Shown piece by piece: positions 41,363 to 54,040 of a DNA stretch of 64,000 nt (within the stretch, counting starts at the first letter, position 1; every line of letters begins with the position of its first letter). The translations under genes and the position numbers were made by a program. Location of the stretch: positions 86,874 to 150,873 of the forward strand of contig PLJC01000008.1 of assembly GCA_003139545.1 (NCBI GenBank). The letters run 5' to 3'. The notes beneath the pieces were generated by a model that was not told where the DNA came from, made no database searches, and was given only the letters and a program-made list of their open reading frames with translations. This DNA is from Actinomycetota bacterium (GTDB lineage Bacteria > Actinomycetota > Thermoleophilia > Gaiellales > Gaiellaceae).

Positions 41363-42045
41363 GCACCGTGCTCGTCGTCGACGACGATCCCGGCGTCCTC
41401 GACGTGGTCGCGTTCACGCTCCGCCGCGAAGGGTTCGACGTCGACGAGGAGTCCGACGGCATGCGCGCGCTCGCAGCGGCGCGGGCACGCGACTACGACA
41501 TCGTCATCCTCGACGTGATGCTTCCGCAGATGTCGGGCACGGAGGTCTGCCGCGCGCTGCGCGCCGAGAGCGACGTGCCGATCGTGATGCTCACCGCGCG
41601 CGACGCGGAGCGCGACCGCGTGCTCGGCCTCGAGCTGGGCGCGGACGACTACGTGACGAAGCCGTTCTCGAGCGCCGAACTGCTCAGCCGCGTCCGCGCG
41701 ATCCTGCGCCGCCGCGAGCTCGACCGCGCCAACGGCGGCTCCGCAGTGCGGCAGCTCGGCGGGCTCTATCTCGACCTCGTCCGTCACGAGGTGACGGTCG
41801 ACGGCGACCCCGTCCGGCTGACGTTGTCCGAGTTCAAGGTGCTGTCCCTCCTCGCCGAGCGGCCCGAGCGGGTCGTCTCCCGGCGCGAGCTGATGCAGCA
41901 CCTCTGGGCGAGCGAGCATGTCGGCGACGAGCACGCATGCGAGGTGCACGTCTCCAACCTGCGGCGCAAGATCGAGCGCGACCCGACGCGGCCGCAGAGG
42001 CTCGTGACCGTCCGCGGGATGGGCTACAAGCTGCTTTCGATTTAG
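41359..42045 (+). CDS. OmpR/PhoB-family response regulator
   Basis: The 228-residue protein has a receiver domain (LVVDDDPGVLDV, phosphoacceptor Asp in YDIVILDVMLP, LTARD, YVTKPFS). A winged-helix DNA-binding domain follows (LTLSEFKVLSLLAERP, VHVSNLRRKIE, VRGMGYKLLSI). The GTG at 41359-41361 overlaps the kinase stop. With the upstream kinase it forms a two-component system; the signal and regulon are unknown. Confidence 0.95.
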   Translation: MSTVLVVDDDPGVLDVVAFTLRREGFDVDEESDGMRALAAARARDYDIVILDVMLPQMSGTEVCRALRAESDVPIVMLTARDAERDRVLGLELGADDYVTKPFSSAELLSRVRAILRRRELDRANGGSAVRQLGGLYLDLVRHEVTVDGDPVRLTLSEFKVLSLLAERPERVVSRRELMQHLWASEHVGDEHACEVHVSNLRRKIERDPTRPQRLVTVRGMGYKLLSI

Positions 42046-42093
42046 GTCCTTCCGGTTTGGAAGGCGGGTTTAGCGGCGATACGGCCTGCGGAG

Positions 42094-43599
42094 ATGGAGA
42101 TGGGAACCTCGACCGGGTCCGGACAGGGCGAGCAGCTGCAGGCGATCACCGACGCCGCGCTTGCTCATCTCGAGCTCGATGCGCTGCTTCAGACGCTCGT
42201 CGTGCGCATCAGCGAGACCCTCGGCGTCGACTCGTGCACGATCGTCGTGCACACGGCGGAGCACGACCGGGTCTTCTGCGCCGGGCCACAGCACGACACG
42301 GTCTCGACGTGCGTCGTCCCGCTCGAGCTCTCCGGCGTACTGCTCGGGGAACTGCGGGTCGCGGCGCTCGCGCCGCACGACTTCGACACGGCGCTTCTGG
42401 AGCTCGTCGCCGCCCGGGCTGCGATGGCGATCGAGCATGCGCAGCTCTTCGAGTCGGAGCGGAAGGCGAGACACCAGCTCGAATGCGTCCAGGCGGTGAC
42501 CGACGTTGCGCTAGCGCACCTCGAGCTCGAGGAGCTGCTCCAGGCACTGCTGCTCCGGACCCGGGACATCCTCGAGGTCGACACGTGCGCCGCCCTGCTG
42601 CTCGATCCCGAGCGCAACGAGCTCGTCGCACGGGCGGCGGTCGGAATCGAGGAGGAGGTCGAGCAGGGCGTGCGCATCCCCGTCGGGGGCGGCTTCGCCG
42701 GTCGCATCGCCGCCGATCGGCTGCCGGTCATCCTCCCCGACGTCGACCACGCACACGTCCTCAATCCCATCCTGCACGAGAAGGGGATCAAGTCGCTGAT
42801 GGGCGCGCCGCTCATCGTGCACGACGAGGTGATCGGCGTGATCCACGTCGGCACGCTGACGCCGCACGAGTTCACGAGCGACGACGTCGAGCTGCTCCAG
42901 CTCGTCGCAGAGCGCGCGGCGCTCGCGATCGAGAAGGCGCGCGTGCACCAGGAGACGGTGCGCCTCGACCAGATGAAGCTGAACTTCGTCGCGATCGCGT
43001 CGCACGAGCTGCGCACGCCGGCGACGAGCGTGTACGGGCTGCTCACGACGCTGCGTGCGCGCGGCGACGAGCTGGCGCCGGACGTGCGTGCCGAGCTCGA
43101 GGAGGCGGCGTGGTGCCAGAGCGACCGGCTGCGGCGACTGATCGATCAGCTCCTGGATCTCTCGCGGCTCGATGCCCGCGCGATCGAGGTGCAACCGCAG
43201 CCGATCGTGCTCGAGCGGACGCTCGCCGACCTCGTGACCGGCGACGACGTGTTCGTCGACGTCGATCCCGCGCTGGCGGTCGTCGCCGATCCGCTCGTGA
43301 TCGAGCGCGTGGTGACGAATCTCATCGCGAATGCGCGGCAGCACGGCAAGCCGCCGGTGCACATCCGCGCAGAGGCGCGCGACCGGCATCTGCGCATCAC
43401 GGTGACCGACGCCGGCGCCGGCGTCCCCGAGCAGCTCGTGCCGAGGCTGTTCGAGCGGTTCGAGCACGGCGGCCCGAGCGGGGGCACCGGTCTCGGCCTC
43501 GCGATCGCGAAGGCGTACGCGAACGCGCACGGCGGCGACCTGTACTACGAGCCCGGCCCGTGGGGCACGCGCTTCGACCTCGTCCTGCCGCGCAGCTGA
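42094..43599 (+). CDS. Double-GAF cytosolic histidine kinase
   Basis: The 501-residue protein has two GAF domains: residues ~15-125 with LDALLQTLVVRI, and ~140-300 with VGGGFAGRIAADRLPVI and GAPLIVHDEVIGVIHVG. HisKA (FVAIASHELRTPATS) and HATPase (NLIANARQHG, DAGAGV, GTGLGLAIAKA) follow. No membrane segment is present, so it senses a soluble or redox ligand. Two in-frame ATG lie at 42094 and 42100. TACGGC 8 nt before the first suggests a separate promoter. It has no paired regulator downstream; the upstream regulator is a candidate. Confidence 0.9.
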   Translation: MEMGTSTGSGQGEQLQAITDAALAHLELDALLQTLVVRISETLGVDSCTIVVHTAEHDRVFCAGPQHDTVSTCVVPLELSGVLLGELRVAALAPHDFDTALLELVAARAAMAIEHAQLFESERKARHQLECVQAVTDVALAHLELEELLQALLLRTRDILEVDTCAALLLDPERNELVARAAVGIEEEVEQGVRIPVGGGFAGRIAADRLPVILPDVDHAHVLNPILHEKGIKSLMGAPLIVHDEVIGVIHVGTLTPHEFTSDDVELLQLVAERAALAIEKARVHQETVRLDQMKLNFVAIASHELRTPATSVYGLLTTLRARGDELAPDVRAELEEAAWCQSDRLRRLIDQLLDLSRLDARAIEVQPQPIVLERTLADLVTGDDVFVDVDPALAVVADPLVIERVVTNLIANARQHGKPPVHIRAEARDRHLRITVTDAGAGVPEQLVPRLFERFEHGGPSGGTGLGLAIAKAYANAHGGDLYYEPGPWGTRFDLVLPRS

Positions 43600-43609
43600 G
43601 ACCGGCGTG

Positions 43610-43712
43610 ACACTTCGGTAACACCGACGTATCGGTACCTGGTACCGGCCTTCGCGAGGCCATGCGTCACCCGAACGGCCGGTACTAGGTACCCCGGCGT
43701 CGATGTGACGAC

Positions 43713-43715
<3 letters not shown>
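43610..43715. repeat. Palindromic element, copy C (two facing arms)
   Basis: The left arm 43618-43650 carries GTAACACCGACG and CGGTACCTGGTACCGG. The right arm 43677-43709 is its inverted partner with CCGGTACTAGGTACCCC. A small hairpin, GGCC-TTCGCGA-GGCC, lies between them. It separates the convergent GAF kinase and lhr genes, and its right end carries the lhr stop codon, as in copy B. Confidence 0.88.
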
Positions 43716-47876
<4,161 letters not shown>

Positions 47877-47882
47877 ACGAGC

Positions 47883-47888
47883 AGAGTA
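47883..47888 (-). promoter_or_regulatory. Minus-10 element of lhr (leaderless)
   Basis: TACTCT on the minus strand ends 6 nt before the ATG at 47876, supporting that ATG over the one at 47894. Confidence 0.5.
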
Positions 47889-47893
47889 GGTCA

Positions 47894-47899
47894 TAGGAT
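47894..47899 (+). promoter_or_regulatory. Minus-10 element of the HhH-GPD gene (leaderless)
   Basis: TAGGAT ends 6 nt before the ATG at 47906. It lies 5 bp from the lhr element on the other strand, making a compact divergent promoter. Confidence 0.5.
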
Positions 47900-47905
47900 C
47901 ACCGC

Positions 47906-48451
47906 ATGGCCGCGCCCGACCGGCTCTGGTTCACCGAGAACGACGAGGCCAACAGGCTCCTGGCGGAGGACCCGTTCGCGCTACTCGTCGGGTTCGCACT
48001 CGACCAACAGATCACCGTGCAGCAGGCCTTCCAGGGGCCTCTGCGGATCAAGCAGCGCGTCGGCACGCTCGACCCGAATGAGCTGGCCCGCACCGACCTC
48101 GAGCCCGCGTTCCGCGAGAAGCCGGCCGTCCACCGCTTCCCCGGCACGATGGCCGCCCGCGTCCACGACCTCGCGACCTTCGTTGCGGAGGAGTACGGCG
48201 GCGATGCGTCGCGTATCTGGGGCGACGCGAAGAGTGGCGAAGATTTGAAGACGCGCCTCGCCGCGCTCCCGGGCTTCGGCGACATGAAGGTGAGGAGCAT
48301 GACGGCCGTGCTCGCCAAGCGCTTCGGCGTCGACGTCGCCCGAGAGGTGGCGCCGAACCATCCGACGCTCGGCGACGTCGACTCGGCGCAGGCGCTCACC
48401 GACTACCAGGCCGCCAAGCGCGAGTACAAGCGATCGAAGTCCGCACACTGA
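47906..48451 (+). CDS. HhH-GPD-family DNA glycosylase-like protein
   Basis: The 181-residue protein belongs to the HhH-GPD superfamily of base-excision enzymes: LLVGFALDQQITVQQAFQGP, then FREKPAVHRFPGTMAARVHDLA and the hairpin LPGFGDMKVRS. The catalytic Lys/Asp of EndoIII or MutY is not in the usual place, so activity is not certain. It is divergent from lhr, and its TGA stop overlaps a possible CTG start of the phospholipase D-like gene. Confidence 0.82.
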   Translation: MAAPDRLWFTENDEANRLLAEDPFALLVGFALDQQITVQQAFQGPLRIKQRVGTLDPNELARTDLEPAFREKPAVHRFPGTMAARVHDLATFVAEEYGGDASRIWGDAKSGEDLKTRLAALPGFGDMKVRSMTAVLAKRFGVDVAREVAPNHPTLGDVDSAQALTDYQAAKREYKRSKSAH

Positions 48452-49470
48452 CCGACGGCGGCCAGCCGGCCGTCGACACCGCGAACGCATTGGCCGAATT
48501 CGTCGCTGCGGCGCAGCACACGCTCGACATCGCGGTGTACGACCTCAGCCTGCCGGACGACCTCGCGGCGATCGTCGGCGGCGCGCTGCGCGACGCCAAC
48601 ACGCGCGGCGTCGCGCTGCGGCTCGCCTACAACGTCGACTATCCGAAGAGCATCCCGGTGCCGCCGCCGCCGGCCACCGATCCCGACCTGATGGCGTCCC
48701 TACCGTTCCCGACCGCCGCCATCCCGGGCATCCCCGACCTCATGCACCACAAGTACATCGTCCGCGACGCCGCGTCGGTCTGGACGGGATCGACGAACTG
48801 GACCGGCGACTCGTGGACGCGCGAGGAGAACGTCATCGTCACCGTGGACTCGCCCGAGCTCGCGACGCGTTACACCGCGGATTTCGAGCAGCTCTGGACG
48901 CGCCGCGACGTCCAGCACAGCGGCAAGGTCGACACCTCCCCCCTCTCGGTGTCTGACACCACGATTCGTCCGTGGTTCTGTCCCGGCCGCGGCGAGCAGC
49001 TCGCGCATCGCATCGCGAAGGCGATCGGCACCGCGACGCGGCGCGTTCGCATCGCGTCGCCCGTCCTCTCGTCCGCGCCGATTCTCGCCACGCTCGCGCA
49101 GGTCGTAACGGACGGAAAGCTCGACGTCGCCGGCGTCGTCGACCGGACGCAGGTGCTCGAGGTCATCCAGCAGTGGCATGCGAACGGAAACGCGTCGTGG
49201 AAGGAACCGCTCCTGCGGACGGTCCTCACGCACGCGCCGTTCTCGGGCAAAATCTCGACGCCGTACGGGCCGGGCACGGTGCACGACTACATGCACGCGA
49301 AGGTGACGGTCGCCGACGACGTCGTCTTCGTCGGGAGCTTCAACCTCTCGCACTCGGGCGAGCTCAACGCCGAGAACGTCCTCGAGATCGCCGATGCCGC
49401 GCTCGCCGAGCGGCTGGCCGCGTTCATCGACGGAGTGCGCGCGAAATACCCGCCCGTGCAACTCTCATGA
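48448..49470 (+). CDS. Phospholipase D-like protein
   Basis: A 340-residue protein with two HKD motifs: HHKYIVRDAASVWTGSTNWT near residue 100 and HAKVTVADDVVFVGSFNLS near 285, for phosphodiester cleavage or transfer. The conserved-looking N-terminal LTDGGQPAVDTANALAEF is encoded from a CTG at 48448-48450 that overlaps the HhH-GPD stop (CTGA). I extend the start there. The first standard start is the TTG at 48490, which would lose 14 residues. Its stop overlaps the PAS kinase start (ATGA). Confidence 0.82.
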   Translation: MTDGGQPAVDTANALAEFVAAAQHTLDIAVYDLSLPDDLAAIVGGALRDANTRGVALRLAYNVDYPKSIPVPPPPATDPDLMASLPFPTAAIPGIPDLMHHKYIVRDAASVWTGSTNWTGDSWTREENVIVTVDSPELATRYTADFEQLWTRRDVQHSGKVDTSPLSVSDTTIRPWFCPGRGEQLAHRIAKAIGTATRRVRIASPVLSSAPILATLAQVVTDGKLDVAGVVDRTQVLEVIQQWHANGNASWKEPLLRTVLTHAPFSGKISTPYGPGTVHDYMHAKVTVADDVVFVGSFNLSHSGELNAENVLEIADAALAERLAAFIDGVRAKYPPVQLS

Positions 49471-50855
49471 GGCACACGCTCGTTCGCCGCCGGTTCGTCG
49501 TCGCGGCCATCTCGGTCGTGGGGATGCTGCTCACGTTCGCGATCGTGGTCGCCACAGACTCGAGCGTGCTCACCGGGGTGATCGTGTTCGCGCCGTGGGT
49601 GATGCTCATCGGTGTCGACAGCGGCGCAGCCGCCGGCATCGTCACCGGCGGCGGTGCAGGCGGCCTCTGGATAGCGGCCGCCGCGGCCGACTCGACGCAC
49701 CCGACCGCAGCGCAAACGATCGTCCGCGTTGGCATCCTCTGCGTCCTCGGGTTCGGCTCGGGCGTCGTCGGTGGCCAGCTCCGGACGAGTGAGCGCGCCC
49801 GGGCGACGACGGTCGCGCGCCAGCGCGCCTTGATCGACGCGACCATCGACGGGATCTGCCTCACCGACGTGGACGGCAACATCCTCATCGTCAACGAGCC
49901 CCTCGTCCGGATGGCGATCGACCTCGGCATGCCGACCGAGGGAACCGTCGCCGAGCGTCTGCTCGCCGTGGCCGACAAGCTCGCGGATCCGGATCGCTAC
50001 CGCCAGCGCATGCTGGAGATCGCAGAGTCACCCGGGGAGGCGACCACCGACGAGTTCGAGCTCCAGGGCACCGGACGCGTGTTCCGGGGCTACACCTCAC
50101 CGGTCAGCGACCGCCGCGGCCGTGCGGTCGGCCGCATCTGGACGCTGCGCGAGGTGACCGCGGACAAGGAGCTCGAGCGCATGCGCGACGCGTTCGTCGC
50201 CACCGTGTCGCACGAGCTGCGGACGCCGCTCACCTCCATCTCGGGGTTCCTCGAGATGCTCCAGGACGAGGAGCACCGGATCGGCGACACCGGGCGCACG
50301 TATCTCGACGTCATCCGTCGCAGCGCCGAGCGCCTGCATCACCTCGTCGAGGATCTCCTGCTCGTCGCACAGATCGAGGCCCGGCGGGTCGACCTCCAGC
50401 ACGACCCGATCGATCTCGCGGTCGTCGCCGAGCGCGCGGTCGAGGCCGTGCGTCCGTGGGCGAGTGAGAAACACGTCCGCATCGAGCTCAATACCGACAA
50501 CGTGCCCACCATCCTCGGAGACGAGCGGCGACTCGGCCAGGTGCTCGACAACCTGCTCTCGAACGCGGTGAAGTTCAGCCGCGACGGAGGCGTCGTCGAC
50601 GTCGTCGTCGGGAACGACAACGGAGCTGCGCGAATCGTCGTCACCGACAGCGGGATCGGCATCGCCGCCGACGAGCAGGGGCACGTGTTCTCGCGCTTCT
50701 ACCGCGCGCGCACCGCGAACGAGCTCGCTGTTCCCGGCACCGGGCTCGGCCTCGCGATCACGCGTACGCTCGTCGACCAGCACGGCGGCACGATCGAGCT
50801 GACGAGCAGCGAGGGCGAAGGGACGTCCGTCACCGTCCGGCTGCCGGCTGCATGA
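49467..50855 (+). CDS. PAS-containing membrane histidine kinase
   Basis: The 462-residue protein has about four N-terminal membrane helices (AAISVVGMLLTFAIV; VIVFAPWVMLIGV and following) and a PAS domain (LIDATIDGICLTDVDGNIL). HisKA (FVATVSHELRTPLTS) and HATPase motifs (NLLSNAVKFS, DSGIGI, GTGLGLAI) follow. The ATG overlaps the phospholipase D-like stop, and its own stop overlaps the next start (ATGA). It has no receiver gene adjacent, so the partner regulator is unknown. Interestingly it is coupled to a lipid-active enzyme and a secreted protein. Confidence 0.9.
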   Translation: MRHTLVRRRFVVAAISVVGMLLTFAIVVATDSSVLTGVIVFAPWVMLIGVDSGAAAGIVTGGGAGGLWIAAAAADSTHPTAAQTIVRVGILCVLGFGSGVVGGQLRTSERARATTVARQRALIDATIDGICLTDVDGNILIVNEPLVRMAIDLGMPTEGTVAERLLAVADKLADPDRYRQRMLEIAESPGEATTDEFELQGTGRVFRGYTSPVSDRRGRAVGRIWTLREVTADKELERMRDAFVATVSHELRTPLTSISGFLEMLQDEEHRIGDTGRTYLDVIRRSAERLHHLVEDLLLVAQIEARRVDLQHDPIDLAVVAERAVEAVRPWASEKHVRIELNTDNVPTILGDERRLGQVLDNLLSNAVKFSRDGGVVDVVVGNDNGAARIVVTDSGIGIAADEQGHVFSRFYRARTANELAVPGTGLGLAITRTLVDQHGGTIELTSSEGEGTSVTVRLPAA

Positions 50856-51775
50856 CGCGCGCCGTCGTCCTCGGCGCCGTCGTCCTCCTGCTCGGCGGCG
50901 GGTCGGCGCAGGCGCTGCGGCTACCGGGCGCGCCCGCGTGCCCGATCTTCCCGGCAGGGAGCGCGTGGAACGAGCGCGTCGACACACTGCCGGTGACTGC
51001 GAACTCGGCGCAGATGATCGCGTCCATCGGGCTCGACACCGGGCTCCATCCGGACTTCGGGTCCGGCCTGTACGACGGCCAGCCGATCGGCATCCCCTTC
51101 GACGTCGTGTCCAAGTCGACGCCGCGCTCGCACGTGAGCTTCAACTACTCGGACGAGTCCGACCACGTTGCCTATCCGATCCCGAAGACGGTGCACATCG
51201 AAGGCGGACGCGCATCGACGGGCGACCGCCACGCGATCCTCGTCGACAAGTCGGCGTGCCGCCTGTACGAGCTCTTCGCGCTCTATCCCACATCGAGCGG
51301 CGGCTGGAAGGCCGGCTCGGGCGCGACCTGGAATCTCCGGTCGAACCATTTGCGCCCTGCGGGCTGGACGTCGGCCGACGCGGCCGGGCTGCCGATCTTC
51401 CCCGGCCTCGCGCGCTACGACGAGGTCGCGCGCGGCGTCATCGATCACGCGCTCCGGTTCACCGCCGCGCGTACGAGACGCGCGTTTGTCTATCCCGCGC
51501 GCCACTACGCGTCGTCGTCGAACGATCCCTCGTTGCCGCCCATGGGCCTCCGCGTCCGGCTGAAGGCGAGCGTCGACATCTCCGGCTTCCCACCCCAGGC
51601 CCGCATCGTGCTCCAGGCCTTGAAGACGTACGGGATGATCCTCGCCGACAACGGATCCAACTGGTACATCAGCGGCGCGCCGGACCCGCACTGGTCGAAC
51701 GACGCGCTGCACACGATCGACCGCATCACGGGCAGCGACTTCGAGGTCGTCGACACGACCTCGCTCCACCCGTAG
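50852..51775 (+). CDS. Secreted protein of unknown function
   Basis: The 307-residue protein has a signal peptide (MTRAVVLGAVVLLLGGGSAQA). Visible conserved-like parts are IFPAGSAWNERVDTLPV, PDFGSGLYDGQPIGIPF, HIEGGRASTGDRHAILVD and SNHLRPAGWTSADAAGLPIF. A Cys pair (C31, C127) may form a disulfide. I recognise this as a recurring actinobacterial secreted protein with no known role. It is the fourth gene of a coupled run (HhH-GPD, phospholipase D-like, kinase) and so is presumably regulated with it. Confidence 0.78.
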   Translation: MTRAVVLGAVVLLLGGGSAQALRLPGAPACPIFPAGSAWNERVDTLPVTANSAQMIASIGLDTGLHPDFGSGLYDGQPIGIPFDVVSKSTPRSHVSFNYSDESDHVAYPIPKTVHIEGGRASTGDRHAILVDKSACRLYELFALYPTSSGGWKAGSGATWNLRSNHLRPAGWTSADAAGLPIFPGLARYDEVARGVIDHALRFTAARTRRAFVYPARHYASSSNDPSLPPMGLRVRLKASVDISGFPPQARIVLQALKTYGMILADNGSNWYISGAPDPHWSNDALHTIDRITGSDFEVVDTTSLHP

Positions 51776-51821
51776 AACGGTTCTTACGCCGCACTTACAT
51801 CGGAATGCGCAGAATCCCGCC

Positions 51822-53168
51822 GTGGGTCGGGCGACGATGGCATTGGTGGCCGCCCTCGCGGCTGTCGGGGGGGTGGCGCGCAATCCCGCGTCGACGGTGC
51901 ACGTAACCGTCGGTGGCGGCCGCTGCGTCCTCTCGCAGAAGACGGTTCCGGTCGGCCCGGTCACGTTCGTCGTCTCGAACCGTGGCTCCAGCTCTGACGA
52001 CTTCGTCGTGGACGGTTCGCGCACGCGGCTCCTGCCGCCCGGCCGCACGGCGACGCTGAAGGTCGACTTCGCGAAGGCCGGAAGCTACGGCTACCGGTGC
52101 ACCGTGGCCAAGCGTGGTGGCCGGCTGACCGCGGCCGCGCCGCCGCCGCCGGTGCCGCAGAAGCTCGCGTTCACGCAGCTTGCGTCCGGCCTCGGGCCGC
52201 TCACCGACGTCGCGGTCGCGCCGACCGACCCGAACCGCGTCTTCGCGGTCGAGCAGGACGGGAAGGTGCTCATGCTCGACGGGACGACGCAGGACGTGGT
52301 CGCCGACTTCGGCAGCGACATCCGCGACGACGGGGAGAACGGCCTCCTCGACATGACGTTCTCGCCGCAGTTCGCGCAGGACCGAACCGTCTACTTCTAC
52401 TACATCTCCGACGAGGGCAGCGGTGAAGACACGCTCGTGTCGGCGACGATGGACGACGACTGGGCGGTCGACATGAAGTCCGTGCACATCGTCCTCCAGG
52501 TCGCGACGCCGGGCGCGAACCACCGCGGCGGCGACATCGCCTTCGGTCCCGACGGCGACATCTACGTCCCGATCGGGGACGGCGACAACGGCACGTACAC
52601 CGTCATCGGCCAGTACGCGCAGGATCCGACGAGCATGCTCGGCGGCATCGTCCGGGTCGATCCCGTGACGGGCGCGGCCGAGCAGTGGGCGAAGGGCCTG
52701 CGCAATCCCTGGCGCGACTACATCGACTTGAAGACGGGCCTGTACTACATCGCCGACGTCGGCGAGAACGACCAGGAGGAGATCGACGTCGTCCCGATCA
52801 CGGATCAAGGGCTCAACTTCGGCTGGCCGTGCGTGGAGGGAACGCAGACCGATCCGACGACGGTGCAGTGTCCTCCCGCGTCACAGCTGACGGCGCCGGT
52901 GCTCACGTATCCGCATGAGGGACGCTGCGCGGTGATCGGCGGTGTCGTCGTCCACGATCCGCGGCTCACCTCCCTCGCGGGAAGCTTCCTCTACTCCGAC
53001 CTGTGCGACGGCGAGCTGCGCTCGTTCACGTACGCGAACGGCGCGGCGACGGACGAGCAAGACCTCGGGCTGCACGTGGACAAGCCGACGTCGTTCGGCG
53101 AGGGGCCGGACGGCCGGGTCTATCTCGTCACGAACGACGGGAGCCTGTACCGGCTCGACCCTGCCTAG
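51822..53168 (+). CDS. Secreted PQQ-dependent sugar dehydrogenase-like protein with N-terminal cupredoxin-like domain
   Basis: The 448-residue protein has a signal peptide-like start and a domain at ~25-105 (VGGGRCVLSQKTVPVGPVTF, FAKAGSYGYRCTV) resembling cupredoxins but lacking clear copper ligands. A glucose/sorbosone dehydrogenase beta-propeller follows: LASGLGPLTDVAVAPTDPNR, NHRGGDIAFGPDGDIYVPIGDGD (part), GLRNPWRDYIDL and NFGWPCVEG. It probably oxidises a sugar outside the cell with PQQ. The GTG start follows CAGAAT by 6 nt. Its last 41 bp overlap the convergent VOC gene. Confidence 0.87.
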   Translation: MGRATMALVAALAAVGGVARNPASTVHVTVGGGRCVLSQKTVPVGPVTFVVSNRGSSSDDFVVDGSRTRLLPPGRTATLKVDFAKAGSYGYRCTVAKRGGRLTAAAPPPPVPQKLAFTQLASGLGPLTDVAVAPTDPNRVFAVEQDGKVLMLDGTTQDVVADFGSDIRDDGENGLLDMTFSPQFAQDRTVYFYYISDEGSGEDTLVSATMDDDWAVDMKSVHIVLQVATPGANHRGGDIAFGPDGDIYVPIGDGDNGTYTVIGQYAQDPTSMLGGIVRVDPVTGAAEQWAKGLRNPWRDYIDLKTGLYYIADVGENDQEEIDVVPITDQGLNFGWPCVEGTQTDPTTVQCPPASQLTAPVLTYPHEGRCAVIGGVVVHDPRLTSLAGSFLYSDLCDGELRSFTYANGAATDEQDLGLHVDKPTSFGEGPDGRVYLVTNDGSLYRLDPA

Positions 53169-54018
53169 GGTCGGGCAGCGGCGTCAGCATCGGCTCCACT
53201 TCGGCGCGCAGGTGCTCGAAGTCGGGCGGCAGGATGAGCGCCTCGCCCAGGTGCGCCGGATCCTCGTCGGCGGCGAAGCCGGGGCCGAGCGTCGCGATCT
53301 CGAACAGGACGCCGCTCGGCTCGCGAAAGTAGATGGAGTGGAACCAGAAGCGGTCGATGATCGGCGTCGGGCGGCCGCCGGCCTCCTCGACGCGCGTGCG
53401 CCACGCCTCCTGCTCGTCCATCGGACACGCCCACGCGACGTGGTGCACGGTGCCGGCGCCCGGTGCGCCCGGTCCCGGCGATTCCTCGTAGTGGATCCAG
53501 CCGCCGCGCGTCTCGCCTCGCGTCTCGCCGTTCTCGAAGCCGAGCGCGGCGAGGAACGCCGTGTTGCGGTCGAGGTCGGACGCGTATGCGCGGACTCCCT
53601 CGAAGCCCTGCAGCGCGAGCTCGTGCGGGATCTCCGGGTCGTCGGCGATGAGCGGGCGGTCGGGAACGTTCGACACAACGAGGTCGTGCCGCAGACCCTC
53701 GGGATCGGTGAACGGGACGCTGCCGACTCGGTCGCGCCAGAAATCCACCGCCTCCTCCGACGCAACGCGCCAGACGACGGTGTGGATCATCCCCGAGCCC
53801 GCGCGGCCCGGCGCGGCGCCCGGGTACTCGAAGAACGTGATGTCGGAGCCCGGCGTCCCCTGCTCGTCGGCATAGAAGAGGTGGTAGACGGTCGGGTCAT
53901 CCTGGTTCACGGACTTCTTCACGAGCCGCAGGCCGAGCGTGCCCGCGTAGTACTCGACGTTCCGCGGGGCGTCGCCCGTGATGCACGTGACGTGGTGAAT
54001 CCCGTCGAGATTCTTCAC
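53128..54018 (-). CDS. Ring-cleaving dioxygenase-like VOC enzyme
   Basis: The 296-residue protein has two VOC modules: LDGIHHVTCITGDAPRNVEYY, ITFFEYPGAAPGRAG and MIHTVVWRV; then HELALQGFEGVRAYASD, HHVAWACP and IYFREPSGVLFEIAT. The metal triad H...H...E fits extradiol (PcpA/MhqO-type) dioxygenases. The GTG at 54016-54018 has TAGGGT 6 nt upstream. Its last residues (PLPDPRQGRAGTGSRRS) come from sequence antisense to the sugar-dehydrogenase end, suggesting a stop-codon loss and tail extension. Confidence 0.88.
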   Translation of the reverse strand: MKNLDGIHHVTCITGDAPRNVEYYAGTLGLRLVKKSVNQDDPTVYHLFYADEQGTPGSDITFFEYPGAAPGRAGSGMIHTVVWRVASEEAVDFWRDRVGSVPFTDPEGLRHDLVVSNVPDRPLIADDPEIPHELALQGFEGVRAYASDLDRNTAFLAALGFENGETRGETRGGWIHYEESPGPGAPGAGTVHHVAWACPMDEQEAWRTRVEEAGGRPTPIIDRFWFHSIYFREPSGVLFEIATLGPGFAADEDPAHLGEALILPPDFEHLRAEVEPMLTPLPDPRQGRAGTGSRRS

Positions 54019-54024
54019 ACCTGG

Positions 54025-54034
54025 ACCCTACATT
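54025..54034. promoter_or_regulatory. Symmetric back-to-back leaderless promoters
   Basis: On the minus strand TAGGGT (54025-54030) ends 6 nt before the VOC GTG (54018). On the plus strand TACATT (54029-54034) ends 6 nt before a GTG at 54041. The two hexamers share their central TA. One symmetric site can therefore feed both genes. Confidence 0.6.
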
Positions 54035-54040
54035 TTGGGT

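Noticed and set aside
38608..42045. Very long open frame of over 1,100 codons on the plus strand across the 383-aa gene, kinase and regulator
   Set aside because: High-GC codon bias keeps frames open on both strands. Its composition is Arg/Ala/Glu-rich, its first part runs opposite to the 383-residue gene, and only its last part, in the regulator frame, is real.
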